A stretch of DNA of 64,000 nt from ZC4RG30 sp039932715 (GTDB lineage Bacteria > Pseudomonadota > Gammaproteobacteria > Steroidobacterales > Steroidobacteraceae): assembly GCA_039932715.1 (NCBI GenBank), contig JBDTPN010000003.1:62001-126000 (forward strand), in the 5' to 3' direction. A program made the translations under genes and the position numbers. Below, piece by piece: positions 53,426-61,959 of the stretch. Below the pieces are notes generated by a model. It worked only from the letters and a program-made list of their open reading frames with translations. It did not search any database and was not told the DNA's origin. Each line of letters opens with the position of its first letter. Within the stretch, counting starts at the first letter, position 1.

Positions 53426-54391
53426 ATGCGGATTTCATCGCTTCGCAATATTACGACCTTTTCCGTTCTCGCCATCCTGAGCGCTGGCGCCTTCGCGCAA
53501 GCTCCGCCTCGAGCCCCTGACGGCCCGGATACCCCGGGCACCGGCCCTTATCCCGCCATGAAAGAAGAAGACCCCTCGCTGCCCCAGCATACGGTGTACC
53601 GACCCAAGGACATCGTCGGTATGGGCAAGCAGAAGCTTGGCGTCGTGGCCTGGGGAAATGGCGGTTGCTCCGATGACGCCGCGAGCACCAGGTTTCCCCT
53701 GTTGGAAATCGCATCTCACGGCTATCTGGTGATCGCCAGCGGCACGATTCTTAGCGGACCTGGCGCACCTCCGCGTGCGGCTCCCGCCGGCCCGCCACCT
53801 GCAGGCCCGCCGACCGACGGTCAGCCACGCCAACTCCCGCCGGCCAAGACGTCCATGTCGCAGCTCATCCAGGCCATTGACTGGGCGCTGAAGGAAAACA
53901 CTCGCGCGGGCAGCCCCTACCAGGGACGCATCGATCCAAAACAGATCGCCGTCTCGGGATTCAGCTGCGGCGGAGTGCAGGCCATCGCTGCCGCGAAGGA
54001 CCCGCGCGTCGCCACTGCAGTGTTCCAGAACACCGGGCTTTTCGACGCTGGCGCCAACCAGATGCCTGGCATGGACGTCAGCAAGGACGCGCTCAAGGAT
54101 ATCCACACACCAGTGATCTACATCCTGGGCGGCTCCAAGGACATCGCCTACAAGAATGGCATGGATGATTTCCAGAGAATCAACCAGGTGCCCATTGCAG
54201 TGGCCAATATCGAAACCGGCCATGGCGGAACGTACTTCCAGCCCAATGGCGGCCCGGTGGCAGCGGTGGCGGTGGCCTGGCTGCAGTGGCAGCTGCGCGG
54301 TGACGCCAAGGCAAAGGCTATGTTTGTCGGCAAGGACTGCGGGCTATGCAAGGATCCGCAGTGGAAACTTGAGAAGAAGAAGATTCCCTGA
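53426..54391 (+). CDS. Exported alpha/beta hydrolase 1
   Basis: A 321-residue protein with a signal peptide (ending ...LSAGAFA). The nucleophile elbow is VSGFSCGGVQA with Ser180; an oxyanion-side GNGGCSDD lies earlier. A proline-rich insert (about 110-140) is unusual. The last part carries a CGLC motif (FVGKDCGLCKDPQW). It shares this whole pattern with the protein at 55564, so they are paralogues. Substrate unknown. The ATG at 53426 follows AAAGGGGG. First gene of the cluster. Confidence 0.8.
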   Translation: MRISSLRNITTFSVLAILSAGAFAQAPPRAPDGPDTPGTGPYPAMKEEDPSLPQHTVYRPKDIVGMGKQKLGVVAWGNGGCSDDAASTRFPLLEIASHGYLVIASGTILSGPGAPPRAAPAGPPPAGPPTDGQPRQLPPAKTSMSQLIQAIDWALKENTRAGSPYQGRIDPKQIAVSGFSCGGVQAIAAAKDPRVATAVFQNTGLFDAGANQMPGMDVSKDALKDIHTPVIYILGGSKDIAYKNGMDDFQRINQVPIAVANIETGHGGTYFQPNGGPVAAVAVAWLQWQLRGDAKAKAMFVGKDCGLCKDPQWKLEKKKIP

Positions 54392-54412
54392 TTCCCGATG
54401 CAGGAATACCGC

Positions 54413-55171
54413 ATGAACATTCGATCAATGCGCGGTCGTCGGCTGCTGGGGCTCATCGCCGCTGTCGGATTGCACGCAGCCTGCGCAGCCGCACCAGCAG
54501 TGGGGCCACTGTACGCCGATCCGGCGCATGCGGACCTCAGCGGGCTGTGGCTGGTAACCGGAGGTTTCTACTTTGCGCCAGACAAGTCAGTTCCCAAATT
54601 GCTGGGGGAGTACAAAACTACCTACGCGCGCCGTACCGAGGCCTTCGCCAAAGGGGTGGCCGTTGACGATCTCACCGCCGACTGCCTGCCTGCCGGCATG
54701 CCGCACCAGCTGACCGTGCCCTATCCCTTCGAGCTGATGCAGACCCTTGGGCGAGTCACCTTCCTGTACGAATACGACAGCGCAGTGCGACGCGTGCCCA
54801 CCGACGGCAGCGTCGCCAAGGCGGACCCTGACAAGGTGACTTTCTTCGGCGATTCATACGGTCACTGGGAAGGAGATACGTTGGTCGTGGATACAATCAA
54901 TGTGCGCGCAGAGACGCAGCTCGACTTTACCGGCATCCCGCACAGTGACGCGCTGCGCATCACCGAGCGCTGGCGCCGCAAGGATGCCAAGACGCTGGAA
55001 AACACCATCACGCTCACTGACCCGAAGGCGTACGCGGAGCCATTCACCACGACACGCATTTACCAGCTGAAGCCGAAGTGGAAGATCGCCGAGTACGTGT
55101 GCGAGGAAAACAATCGCAATGCGCGCGACGCACAGGGCAACACCTCGGGCGGCGCGGCCCAGCAGAATTGA
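54413..55171 (+). CDS. Exported protein with GHWEGDTLVVDT motif, function unknown
   Basis: A 252-residue exported protein (signal peptide about 27 residues). The blocks DLSGLWLVTGGFYF, CLPAGMPHQLTVPYPFELMQ, RVTFLYEYDSAVRRV and SYGHWEGDTLVVDTI are those of a family that is common in Acidobacteria and sphingomonads and often occurs beside DUF6152 proteins, as here. No catalytic residues are known. ATG at 54413 gives the signal peptide; another is at 54398. Followed 4 bases later by the DUF6152 gene. Confidence 0.75.
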   Translation: MNIRSMRGRRLLGLIAAVGLHAACAAAPAVGPLYADPAHADLSGLWLVTGGFYFAPDKSVPKLLGEYKTTYARRTEAFAKGVAVDDLTADCLPAGMPHQLTVPYPFELMQTLGRVTFLYEYDSAVRRVPTDGSVAKADPDKVTFFGDSYGHWEGDTLVVDTINVRAETQLDFTGIPHSDALRITERWRRKDAKTLENTITLTDPKAYAEPFTTTRIYQLKPKWKIAEYVCEENNRNARDAQGNTSGGAAQQN

Positions 55172-55175
55172 GCCC

Positions 55176-55547
55176 ATGAAACACCTGCAGCTTTGCATTC
55201 TCCTGTCACTGGCTCCGCTGGTCGCGCAGGCGCACCATTCCTTCGCAATCTATGACAGCTCCCGCCAGTTGACCATCGAGGGCACGGTAAAGGAATTCCA
55301 GTGGACCAATCCGCATGTGTGGATCCATGTGATGGTGAAGAACGACAAGGGCGTGGAGGAGCAATGGAACGTCGAATGCACCAGTGTGAATTTTCTTGAG
55401 CGCCGCGGCTGGTCCAGGCACACGTTCAAGCTGGGCGACAAAGTGAGCATTACGCTCGCGCCACTGCGCGACGGTTCGAAAGGCGGCAGCTTCCGCAAGG
55501 TAAACAGCATCAATGGCGTTGAGCCCAGGTTCGAGGCAGAAGAGTAG
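55176..55547 (+). CDS. DUF6152 family exported protein
   Basis: A 123-residue small exported protein. The signal peptide ends LVAQA, so the mature protein would start HHSFAIYDSSRQ. The core GTVKEFQWTNPHVWIHV is the family signature, with further His residues. The function is unknown; the mature N-terminal His-His suggests metal binding, but this is inference. It pairs with the preceding gene. Confidence 0.85.
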   Translation: MKHLQLCILLSLAPLVAQAHHSFAIYDSSRQLTIEGTVKEFQWTNPHVWIHVMVKNDKGVEEQWNVECTSVNFLERRGWSRHTFKLGDKVSITLAPLRDGSKGGSFRKVNSINGVEPRFEAEE

Positions 55548-55563
55548 TGCACAGCGCGACGTG

Positions 55564-56553
55564 ATGATGAAACGCATTGCATGGATGTCGCTTGCGGGTA
55601 TTGCATCTACATGGCTGGCAATCTCCACCCAGGCCGCGGCGCCTGACGTGGCCCTGCCACCTGCTGGCAGCACCAACGCCGATTCGCTGGTGGAGCGCGT
55701 TCGTCGATGGCGTATCGATCTGCCTCAGGGCACGGGGCCCTATCGCGTCGTGCGCCTGGTGGAGTCGGATTTCCCCGAGCACACTGTCTACCGTCCCGCC
55801 GACATGAGCCGCGCCGGCAAGCTGCCTGTCATCGCATTCGGCAATGGGGCCTGTCGCAACACTTCGTCTGAATACGCCGGGTTCCTGAGTGAGCTGGCTT
55901 CGCACGGATATCTGATCGTGGCTGTGGGGCGCGACGACCTGCCCTTCGACCCTAGTCCCAACGCGCCAAAAACGTCTCCCACCGGCCGCCTAATGCAGGT
56001 GATCGACGAGAAGGCACTCATCGGGGCGGTGGACTGGGCTCTGGCGCGCAACGCGGATTCCTCCAGCGTCTACCATCGCAGGCTGCGGGTGAACCGGATT
56101 GCCTACATGGGCCACTCCTGCGGCGGCATGCAGGCACTGACCGCCTCGGCAGATCCCCGCACCACAACTACCGTCGTGCTCAACAGCGGCTACTACCGCA
56201 CGCCACCCGCCAATCCGCCCGGCCCGTTGCCGGCGCGTCGTCGATGGTCGGAATTGCACGCACCCACTGCGATATTCACTGGCGGCCCCAGGGATGTGGC
56301 CTATCGAATCGCCACTTCCAGCTATGAGGATGGCGTTGCCGCCAACCTGCCGATGTTCCTTGCCAGTTATCCACTGGTCCAACACAGCGGGGCCTATGTC
56401 GCGCCGGACCGCGAGTGGACTCGCGTGGTGCTGGCCTGGCTCGACTGGCAATTGAAGGGCGATCGCAAGGCGCGCGACCAGTTCGTGGGTGGCCATTGCG
56501 GCCTATGCACGAATACAGCGTGGCAGGATGTCGCCAGTCACGGCCTGCCATAG
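55564..56553 (+). CDS. Exported alpha/beta hydrolase 2
   Basis: A 329-residue protein with a signal peptide (ending ...ISTQAA). The nucleophile elbow is MGHSCGGMQAL with Ser185, the GNGACR segment matches GNGGCS of the first hydrolase, and the C-terminus has the same CGLC motif (FVGGHCGLCTNTAW). The proline-rich insert of the paralogue is mostly absent. Substrate unknown. Starts 16 bases after the DUF6152 gene, so likely co-transcribed. Confidence 0.8.
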   Translation: MMKRIAWMSLAGIASTWLAISTQAAAPDVALPPAGSTNADSLVERVRRWRIDLPQGTGPYRVVRLVESDFPEHTVYRPADMSRAGKLPVIAFGNGACRNTSSEYAGFLSELASHGYLIVAVGRDDLPFDPSPNAPKTSPTGRLMQVIDEKALIGAVDWALARNADSSSVYHRRLRVNRIAYMGHSCGGMQALTASADPRTTTTVVLNSGYYRTPPANPPGPLPARRRWSELHAPTAIFTGGPRDVAYRIATSSYEDGVAANLPMFLASYPLVQHSGAYVAPDREWTRVVLAWLDWQLKGDRKARDQFVGGHCGLCTNTAWQDVASHGLP

Positions 56554-56569
56554 ATACAAGGAAAACTTC

Positions 56570-57559
56570 ATGCACTTCAGCTCGACACGTCCCTGCATGG
56601 CGCTGCTGTTGGGCGCACTGCCCTGCCTTGTCGTTGCTTCGGCGATATCTGCCAGTGATGGGACCGGGTATCCGTCAAAGCCCGATTGCGACAGTGCCTG
56701 CCTTGCTGGCTTCGTCACTCGTTACCTGGATGCCCTGGTAGTGCGCGATCCGTCGCACCTCCCCTGGGCGCCATATGTGCGCTTCAGTGAGAACAACGTA
56801 ATGCTGCGCATCGGCGACGGGGCCTGGAACGTTGCCAATCGTGAACGAGCACCCAAACTGATTTTCACGGACCCGGATACCGGGCAGGCCGGCTACTTTG
56901 GTGTCATCGATGAGCGAGGGCAGCCCGCCTACTACGGGATGCGACTCAAGGTCGCGGATGGAAAGATCTCCGAAGTGGAGACCCTCATCAACATGCCGGA
57001 ACCTGGCAAGCCGCCATCGCCTGCTGGCGGAAATCCCCTGGCATACAAGCACTATCGGGAGATGTCGGAAATCCTGCCGCCGGAGAAGCGCACGCCGCGC
57101 CGCCGGATGATCGATCTTGCCAATGGCTATTTCAGCACGCTGCAGCTCAACGATGGCAAGTTGCTGACCAGTTTCTCAGATGACTGCAGGCGCCAGGAAA
57201 ACGGCTATGAATCCGCCGGCAACCCGGATTTCGACCGTCCGGAGGGAAAGCTCTCGTGTGGAGATCAGTTCAAGACCGGAAACTTCATCTTTGACAGCGC
57301 GGTGCGAGATCGGGATTACATGATCATTGATGAAGCGCACGGGCTAGTGCTGTCCCGGGCGACCATCGACCACAACGCTGCCCAGGAAATGGCGCGGCTG
57401 GCCGATGGCACGCCGCTCAAGTCGTGGATCGAAAAGCCGGGAAGCCTGACAATGCTCGAACTGTTCCACATCACTGCAGGCAGGATCGACCGCATTGAAG
57501 TGGTGCATGTCAACGTACCCTACAAGACACCGAGCGTCTGGCGCCGGGACGCGGACTGA
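56570..57559 (+). CDS. Exported protein with one copy of the CL-DP-RFTEN module
   Basis: A 329-residue exported protein (signal peptide ~29 residues). The first lobe resembles an NTF2/SnoaL fold: CLAGFVTRYLDALVVRDPS, VRFSENNVMLRIGDGAWN and DPDTGQAGYFGVIDERG, with GMRLKVADGKISEVETL. The second lobe has RMIDLANGYFSTLQ and DCRRQENG, then YMIIDEAHGLVLSRA and AGRIDRIEVVHV. It may belong to the recently defined DUF8021 group, from memory only. Function unknown. It abuts the next gene without a gap. Confidence 0.7.
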   Translation: MHFSSTRPCMALLLGALPCLVVASAISASDGTGYPSKPDCDSACLAGFVTRYLDALVVRDPSHLPWAPYVRFSENNVMLRIGDGAWNVANRERAPKLIFTDPDTGQAGYFGVIDERGQPAYYGMRLKVADGKISEVETLINMPEPGKPPSPAGGNPLAYKHYREMSEILPPEKRTPRRRMIDLANGYFSTLQLNDGKLLTSFSDDCRRQENGYESAGNPDFDRPEGKLSCGDQFKTGNFIFDSAVRDRDYMIIDEAHGLVLSRATIDHNAAQEMARLADGTPLKSWIEKPGSLTMLELFHITAGRIDRIEVVHVNVPYKTPSVWRRDAD

Positions 57560-59422
57560 GTGCGGGTCCGTGAAGTGATTCGCGTCGTCGCCGCAAGGCT
57601 GCTGGTGGTCATTGGCGTGACTCTTGTTGCCGTGGGTGGCGCCCAGGCGCAGGCACCCGCAAATCGCGCCGCAGACCCGTGCCAGCGCAGCTGTCTCGAA
57701 GGTTTCGTCAACACCTACCTTGGCGCGCTGACGTCACACGACCCGAAGCGGCTGCCGCTGGCGGCCAATGTCCGCTTTACCGAGAACGGCGCGAAACTCG
57801 CGCTGGGTGAGGGGTTGTGGAAGACCGCCAGCTCTGCAATGGACTACCGCATCTACATTGCTGATCCCCAATCCGGGCAGGTGGGCTTCATCGGGACCAT
57901 CCTGCAACAGGATGGCAAGCAGATGATGCTGGCACTGCGCCTCAAACTGTCGAATGGCGCCATCAGCGAGATCGAGACCGTCACCGGGACGCCATTCCAG
58001 CTTCCTGGATCACCGCTGGTGGCCGCGCCCCGCCCTGCCCTTGCCCAGGCGGTACCCGCCAACCAGCGCCTGTCCCGCCAACAGATGATCGCGCTGGCAA
58101 ACCGGAATTTCGACGGAGTCGTTGCCGCGGACGGCAATCACTTTGCAGCGGACTGCCAGCGCGTGGAGAACCGCATGGCAATGAGCGGCAATCCGAAGTT
58201 GGACTATCCCATTGCCACGTTGCCTGATCGCGCCAAACCCCAATTCGCGGCAATGGGCTGCAAGGAACAGGTCGAGGCGCACCTGTTCGACACATTGGAC
58301 AGCGTGGATTCCCGTCGCTTCCTGGTCATCGACGAAGAGCGGCAACTGGTATTCGGCGTCCTTATGCTCAATTGGTACCGGGATACCCAGTGCAATGAGG
58401 TGAAGGGCTACGGGCGTGTTTGTCGTCCGGCCGGACAGAAGCCAACTGGCTTGCGTGTTGCCGAGATGCTGCGCGTGGCCGGTGGCCGTGTTCACGAGGT
58501 TGAGGTCGTGTTCAACTTTGCTGCCTATCAGGCACCGAGCGGCTGGGAGTCCACTACCTGCGACCGTGGCTGCCTCACCGGTGTCATTGACCAGTATCTG
58601 GCAGCGCTGGTTGCGCGCGATCCGGCAAAACTGGCTCTGGCCGGGAACGTGAAGTACACGGAGAACGGAACGCCGCTGCGCGTTGGCGAAGGGCTGTGGC
58701 AGACCGCCACCGGCCTGGGCGACTACAAGATGTATGTTGCGGATCCGGTCGCCGGGCAAATCGGCTTCGTGGGCGAGGTGCGCGAAGGCAGCGAGGCCAC
58801 CATGATTGGTCTGCGCCTCAAGGTTGAACAGGGGAAGATCGGCGAGATCGAGGCAGTGATCGGCAGATCCTTCCGGTCAAAGCATCCTTCCATGGTTACG
58901 CAGCCGCGCGCGGCCTTCTCGCAAGTCGTGCCACCCGGGCAGCGGCTGTCGCGCGAGCAGATGATCGCAACGGTCAACGCAAATTTCGATGGCATCCTTG
59001 CCAACAACGGCGACATCTACGCGCCCGACTGCCAGAGGATTGAAAATCGCATGCCCATGAGCGGCAATCCCCAGTTGAACTATCCGATAGTTCTGCTTCC
59101 TGATCGGCCAGATCCGCACTTCGGCTCCATGGATTGCAAAGCCCAGATCGAAGCGCATCTCTTCGATACCCTGGACCGCGTGGACCGCCGCATTCTGGTT
59201 CTCGACGAAGAACGCCAACTTGTCTTCGGCGTATACATGCTGCGTTTCTATGGACGCACGGCATGCAATGACATTCCCGGGTATGGGCGAACCTGCCCGA
59301 AAGCGGAACAGAAGCCGATCTCCTTGCGTAGCGCCGAGGTGCTTGGCGTGCGTGGCGGCCAGATCCATGAAGTGGAAGTGGTCTTCACCCGTGCGCAATA
59401 CGATGCCACTGCTGGCTGGTGA
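57560..59422 (+). CDS. Exported protein with two tandem copies of the CL-DP-RFTEN module
   Basis: A 620-residue exported protein with a signal peptide (residues ~1-31). Two copies of the same ~290-residue module follow, from Cys41 and Cys334 (offset 293). Both read C-x3-CL ... YLxAL ... DP ... YTEN or FTEN ... GEGLW ... DYxxYxADPxxGQxGF, then a second lobe with DCQRVENRMAMSGNP or DCQRIENRMPMSGNP and VIDEERQLVFGV or VLDEERQLVFGV. The copies are closely similar, so duplication was internal and fairly recent. GTG start directly after the previous stop. Function unknown. Confidence 0.75.
   Translation: MRVREVIRVVAARLLVVIGVTLVAVGGAQAQAPANRAADPCQRSCLEGFVNTYLGALTSHDPKRLPLAANVRFTENGAKLALGEGLWKTASSAMDYRIYIADPQSGQVGFIGTILQQDGKQMMLALRLKLSNGAISEIETVTGTPFQLPGSPLVAAPRPALAQAVPANQRLSRQQMIALANRNFDGVVAADGNHFAADCQRVENRMAMSGNPKLDYPIATLPDRAKPQFAAMGCKEQVEAHLFDTLDSVDSRRFLVIDEERQLVFGVLMLNWYRDTQCNEVKGYGRVCRPAGQKPTGLRVAEMLRVAGGRVHEVEVVFNFAAYQAPSGWESTTCDRGCLTGVIDQYLAALVARDPAKLALAGNVKYTENGTPLRVGEGLWQTATGLGDYKMYVADPVAGQIGFVGEVREGSEATMIGLRLKVEQGKIGEIEAVIGRSFRSKHPSMVTQPRAAFSQVVPPGQRLSREQMIATVNANFDGILANNGDIYAPDCQRIENRMPMSGNPQLNYPIVLLPDRPDPHFGSMDCKAQIEAHLFDTLDRVDRRILVLDEERQLVFGVYMLRFYGRTACNDIPGYGRTCPKAEQKPISLRSAEVLGVRGGQIHEVEVVFTRAQYDATAGW
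57677..59419 (+). repeat. Tandem duplication of a ~879-base coding unit
   Basis: Two consecutive coding units, one from about 57677 and one from about 58556, encode the same two-lobed module. They are clearly related in protein sequence, with long identical stretches such as HLFDTLD and DEERQLVFGV, but have diverged at the DNA level. Confidence 0.7.
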
Positions 59423-59471
59423 AGGCGCGACACCATTGGTCCTTGGCGCCGGTTTCTGGAGCAAAAAAAAA

Positions 59472-60941
59472 ATGCAGCGTTTTACCGTAACTGCCGCCGC
59501 CTGGGTATCTGGGCTGACATTGCCCTTCCTGTTGCTTCCACAGTTGGCGCTCCCGGCTGAGGTAGAAGGCCTGCCCGCTGTAGTGAGCTGTGCCTCCCTC
59601 GCGGGTAAGTCCTTCTACAATGTGGCTGTAACCGGGGCGGTCAACGTGCCCGCCGACGGGGCGGTACCGACGTACTGCAAGGTCATCGGTACCGAGCGCG
59701 GCACGCAGCACGATATTGAGGTCCGGTTACCGGCCCGCTGGCGCGAGCGTTATGTGCAGCGCGGCGGTGGTGGTTTCGACGGCACCATTCCCCCGATTGC
59801 GCTGTCCGTCCCGGCCCTGCTGGCCGGCGCGGTTCAAGGCGCCAATAACGGCGGCCATCGCGACCGTACCGGCGCCGACTTGCTCGATGATCCCCGCGCC
59901 GTGGAGCGCTATGCGCATGGTGCCATCCTGACGGCCACTCGCTTCGGCAAGGCAATTGCGCAGCTCTACTACGGCAGCTACCCCAAACACTCCTACTACG
60001 AGGGTTGTTCGAATGGCGGACGCGGCGCGTTCAATGCGGCTGCCAAATACGGCAATGAATTCGACGGCGTGATTGCAGGGGCTCCCACGCGCAATCTGGG
60101 CGGCCAGATAGCGCAATGGACCAGCGCCACTTCGCTGACGATGCCCAGCACCGCGCAATTCAGCGGCCTGCACGCCGCAGCAGTCGCGAAGTGTGATGCG
60201 CAGGACGGGCTGAAAGACGGGATCATTTCCAACTGGGCCGCCTGTAAACTTGACCCATCCGACGTGTCGGCCCAACTGGGCATGACCGAGGTGCAGGTCG
60301 CATCCGTGCGCGTGTTGCAGCAGGGCCTCAGGCGCAAGGATGGCGCCGTGGTGGCTTCCCCATTCAGCAATGGCGATCTCGGAACCAGCGCCACGACCTT
60401 TCCACTGCTCTTCGGTGTCGGCCAGATGCGCTACATCGTGCTAAATGACCCGACGTGGAATCCGCAGAAGTTTGATCTTGAACCCGCGCTGCCCAGGATT
60501 TCCTCCGTGGTGGACGACAAGTATCAGTTCAGCGCTTCCAGGGATGATCTGGTCCAATACCTGAAGGCCGGTCGCAAGGTGATCGTCTGGCATGGCGCGG
60601 ATGACGGCATGCTCTCGCCCTTTGACACCATTCGCGGCTGGTCGGAAGTGACCAATGCGGCCGGAGCGCAGGTCGCGGCCGCAAATTCCAGGCTGTACAT
60701 TGCACCGGGAGTGAATCACTGCGGCGGTGGCGATGGCGCCGACAGCATTGACATGCTTGGCGCACTGATCCAGTGGGTGGAATCTGGCAAAGCGCCGGGA
60801 ACGCTGTTGGCTGTGAAAAGGGACGCCGCCAGTGGCAAGGTTCGGTTCACACGCCCGCTGTGCCAATTCCCGGCCTGGCCACGCTACAGGGGCAGCGGAG
60901 ACCCTGCTGATGCGGCAACTTTCTCGTGCGCAACACAGTAG
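59472..60941 (+). CDS. Tannase/feruloyl esterase family protein
   Basis: A 489-residue exported esterase with a signal peptide (ending ...LALPA). It has the CS-D-HC arrangement of the family: Cys179-Ser180 in YEGCSNGGRGAF, Asp around 376 in WHGADDGML, and His416-Cys417 in VNHCGGGDGA. Members cleave esters of gallic or ferulic acid and related plant or synthetic esters; the exact substrate cannot be read from sequence. The ATG follows a run of ten A bases, with GGAGC just upstream. Confidence 0.88.
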   Translation: MQRFTVTAAAWVSGLTLPFLLLPQLALPAEVEGLPAVVSCASLAGKSFYNVAVTGAVNVPADGAVPTYCKVIGTERGTQHDIEVRLPARWRERYVQRGGGGFDGTIPPIALSVPALLAGAVQGANNGGHRDRTGADLLDDPRAVERYAHGAILTATRFGKAIAQLYYGSYPKHSYYEGCSNGGRGAFNAAAKYGNEFDGVIAGAPTRNLGGQIAQWTSATSLTMPSTAQFSGLHAAAVAKCDAQDGLKDGIISNWAACKLDPSDVSAQLGMTEVQVASVRVLQQGLRRKDGAVVASPFSNGDLGTSATTFPLLFGVGQMRYIVLNDPTWNPQKFDLEPALPRISSVVDDKYQFSASRDDLVQYLKAGRKVIVWHGADDGMLSPFDTIRGWSEVTNAAGAQVAAANSRLYIAPGVNHCGGGDGADSIDMLGALIQWVESGKAPGTLLAVKRDAASGKVRFTRPLCQFPAWPRYRGSGDPADAATFSCATQ

Positions 60942-61021
60942 ATTCGACGAACATCAATCAGCGGCACGCAATTTGGATTCGCCAGCTTATGATCTCGGTT
61001 CAGTCATATCGGAGAAGGACA

Positions 61022-61495
61022 ATGCACGCATTGCACAGCAAACGTTTCATCATTTCATTTTTAGCCATGGCAGCCCTGTCAGCACTTATGGCGATGCCTG
61101 CGCTTGCGGAATCGCAAAAGCAGCTCGAAGCGAACAAGAAAGTGGCCCAGGAGTTTTACGATGCGGCCATCAACCGCAAGGACTTTGATGCGGCCGCCAA
61201 ATACCTCGGCAATCAGTACAAGCAGCACAATCCGACGGCCGCCGATGGCGCCGCAGGCCTGAAATCATTCATTGAGTTTCTCAAGACGCGCTTTCCCAAC
61301 CAGCGTGGCGACGTGAAACAGGTTCTGGCAGAGGGCGACCTGGTCATGCTGCATGTCCTCTCGACGCGTGGGGACAACACCCCCGACCGTGCCATCGTCG
61401 ACATCTTCCGTATCGAAAAGGGCAAGATCGTTGAACACTGGGATGTCATCCAGGATATCCCGGAAAAGTCGGCCAACACCAACGGCATGTTCTGA
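61022..61495 (+). CDS. Exported SnoaL-like (NTF2-fold) protein
   Basis: A 157-residue exported protein: signal peptide to about residue 29 (ALSALMAMPALA), then a SnoaL-like domain with NKKVAQEFYDAAINRKDFDA, YKQHNPTAADG and IVDIFRIEKGKIVEHWDVIQ. That last phrase is typical of SnoaL-like ester cyclase/hydratase-type folds. Function unknown. ATG at 61022 follows GGAGAAGG. It closes the exported cluster and converges on tRNA-Ser. Confidence 0.85.
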   Translation: MHALHSKRFIISFLAMAALSALMAMPALAESQKQLEANKKVAQEFYDAAINRKDFDAAAKYLGNQYKQHNPTAADGAAGLKSFIEFLKTRFPNQRGDVKQVLAEGDLVMLHVLSTRGDNTPDRAIVDIFRIEKGKIVEHWDVIQDIPEKSANTNGMF

Positions 61496-61502
61496 TCCTA
61501 AA

Positions 61503-61594
61503 TGGCGGAGAGGGTGGGATTCGAACCCACGTATACCTGTGAGGATATAACTGGAATTCCAGTCCAGCGCCTTCGACCACTCGGCCACCTCTCC
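61503..61594 (-). tRNA. tRNA-Ser (anticodon GGA)
   Basis: A 92-base class II tRNA including encoded CCA. The acceptor stem GGAGAGG pairs with CCTCTCC, discriminator G. The anticodon stem is CTGGA/TCCAG with loop CTGGAAT, giving anticodon GGA, which reads UCC and UCU. The long variable arm and the T-loop GGTTCGAATCCC are present. It lies between the convergent SnoaL-like gene and the lipoprotein gene. Confidence 0.97.
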
Positions 61595-61629
61595 GCAAGG
61601 ATCACATTCTAGCAGAGCACCGCCATCGG

Positions 61630-61959
61630 CTACTTCGGTGGCGGACGCGCAGCTGCGGGTGCCGGCGAAGCCGGCGTCACCAGCTGTGGTGGTTCGTCAA
61701 GGCAGGGAGCGTCCGCTGCAGGTCGGGGTGGTTCCGGCCCGGTAAGCTCGGGAATCTTGAGGGCGCCACGAGTATCAATGCCATCCAGGCCCTGCGGAAT
61801 CCGCAGCGGCGGGACGGACTTGGCCTCTTCGTATACCTGCGGCTTCTGGCAATTTTTGCTGCCGAACCATGCGCAGCCGCTCAGCAGCGTCAGGCAGGCA
61901 ATGCCGCCTATCTGCGCCAACTGTCGAATCCGGACCATGAAATACCTCGTGTTTGCCAT
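61630..61959 (-). CDS. Small lipoprotein downstream of dapA (BamC position)
   Basis: A 109-residue lipoprotein with a lipobox LLSGC at about residue 29, then QVYEEAKSVPPLRIPQGLDG and a Pro/Ala-rich end. In E. coli the gene after dapA is bamC, and the segment with YxEA...L.IP.GLD resembles the unstructured N-terminus of BamC, but the folded BamC domains are missing. It may be a minimal BamC or an unrelated lipoprotein. ATG at 61959 shares one base with the dapA stop (TGATG). Confidence 0.7.
   Translation of the reverse strand: MANTRYFMVRIRQLAQIGGIACLTLLSGCAWFGSKNCQKPQVYEEAKSVPPLRIPQGLDGIDTRGALKIPELTGPEPPRPAADAPCLDEPPQLVTPASPAPAAARPPPK

Noticed and set aside
61503..61594. tRNA-Ser as an active attachment site with an integrated element
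   Set aside because: No integrase and no repeated tRNA end were noticed nearby.
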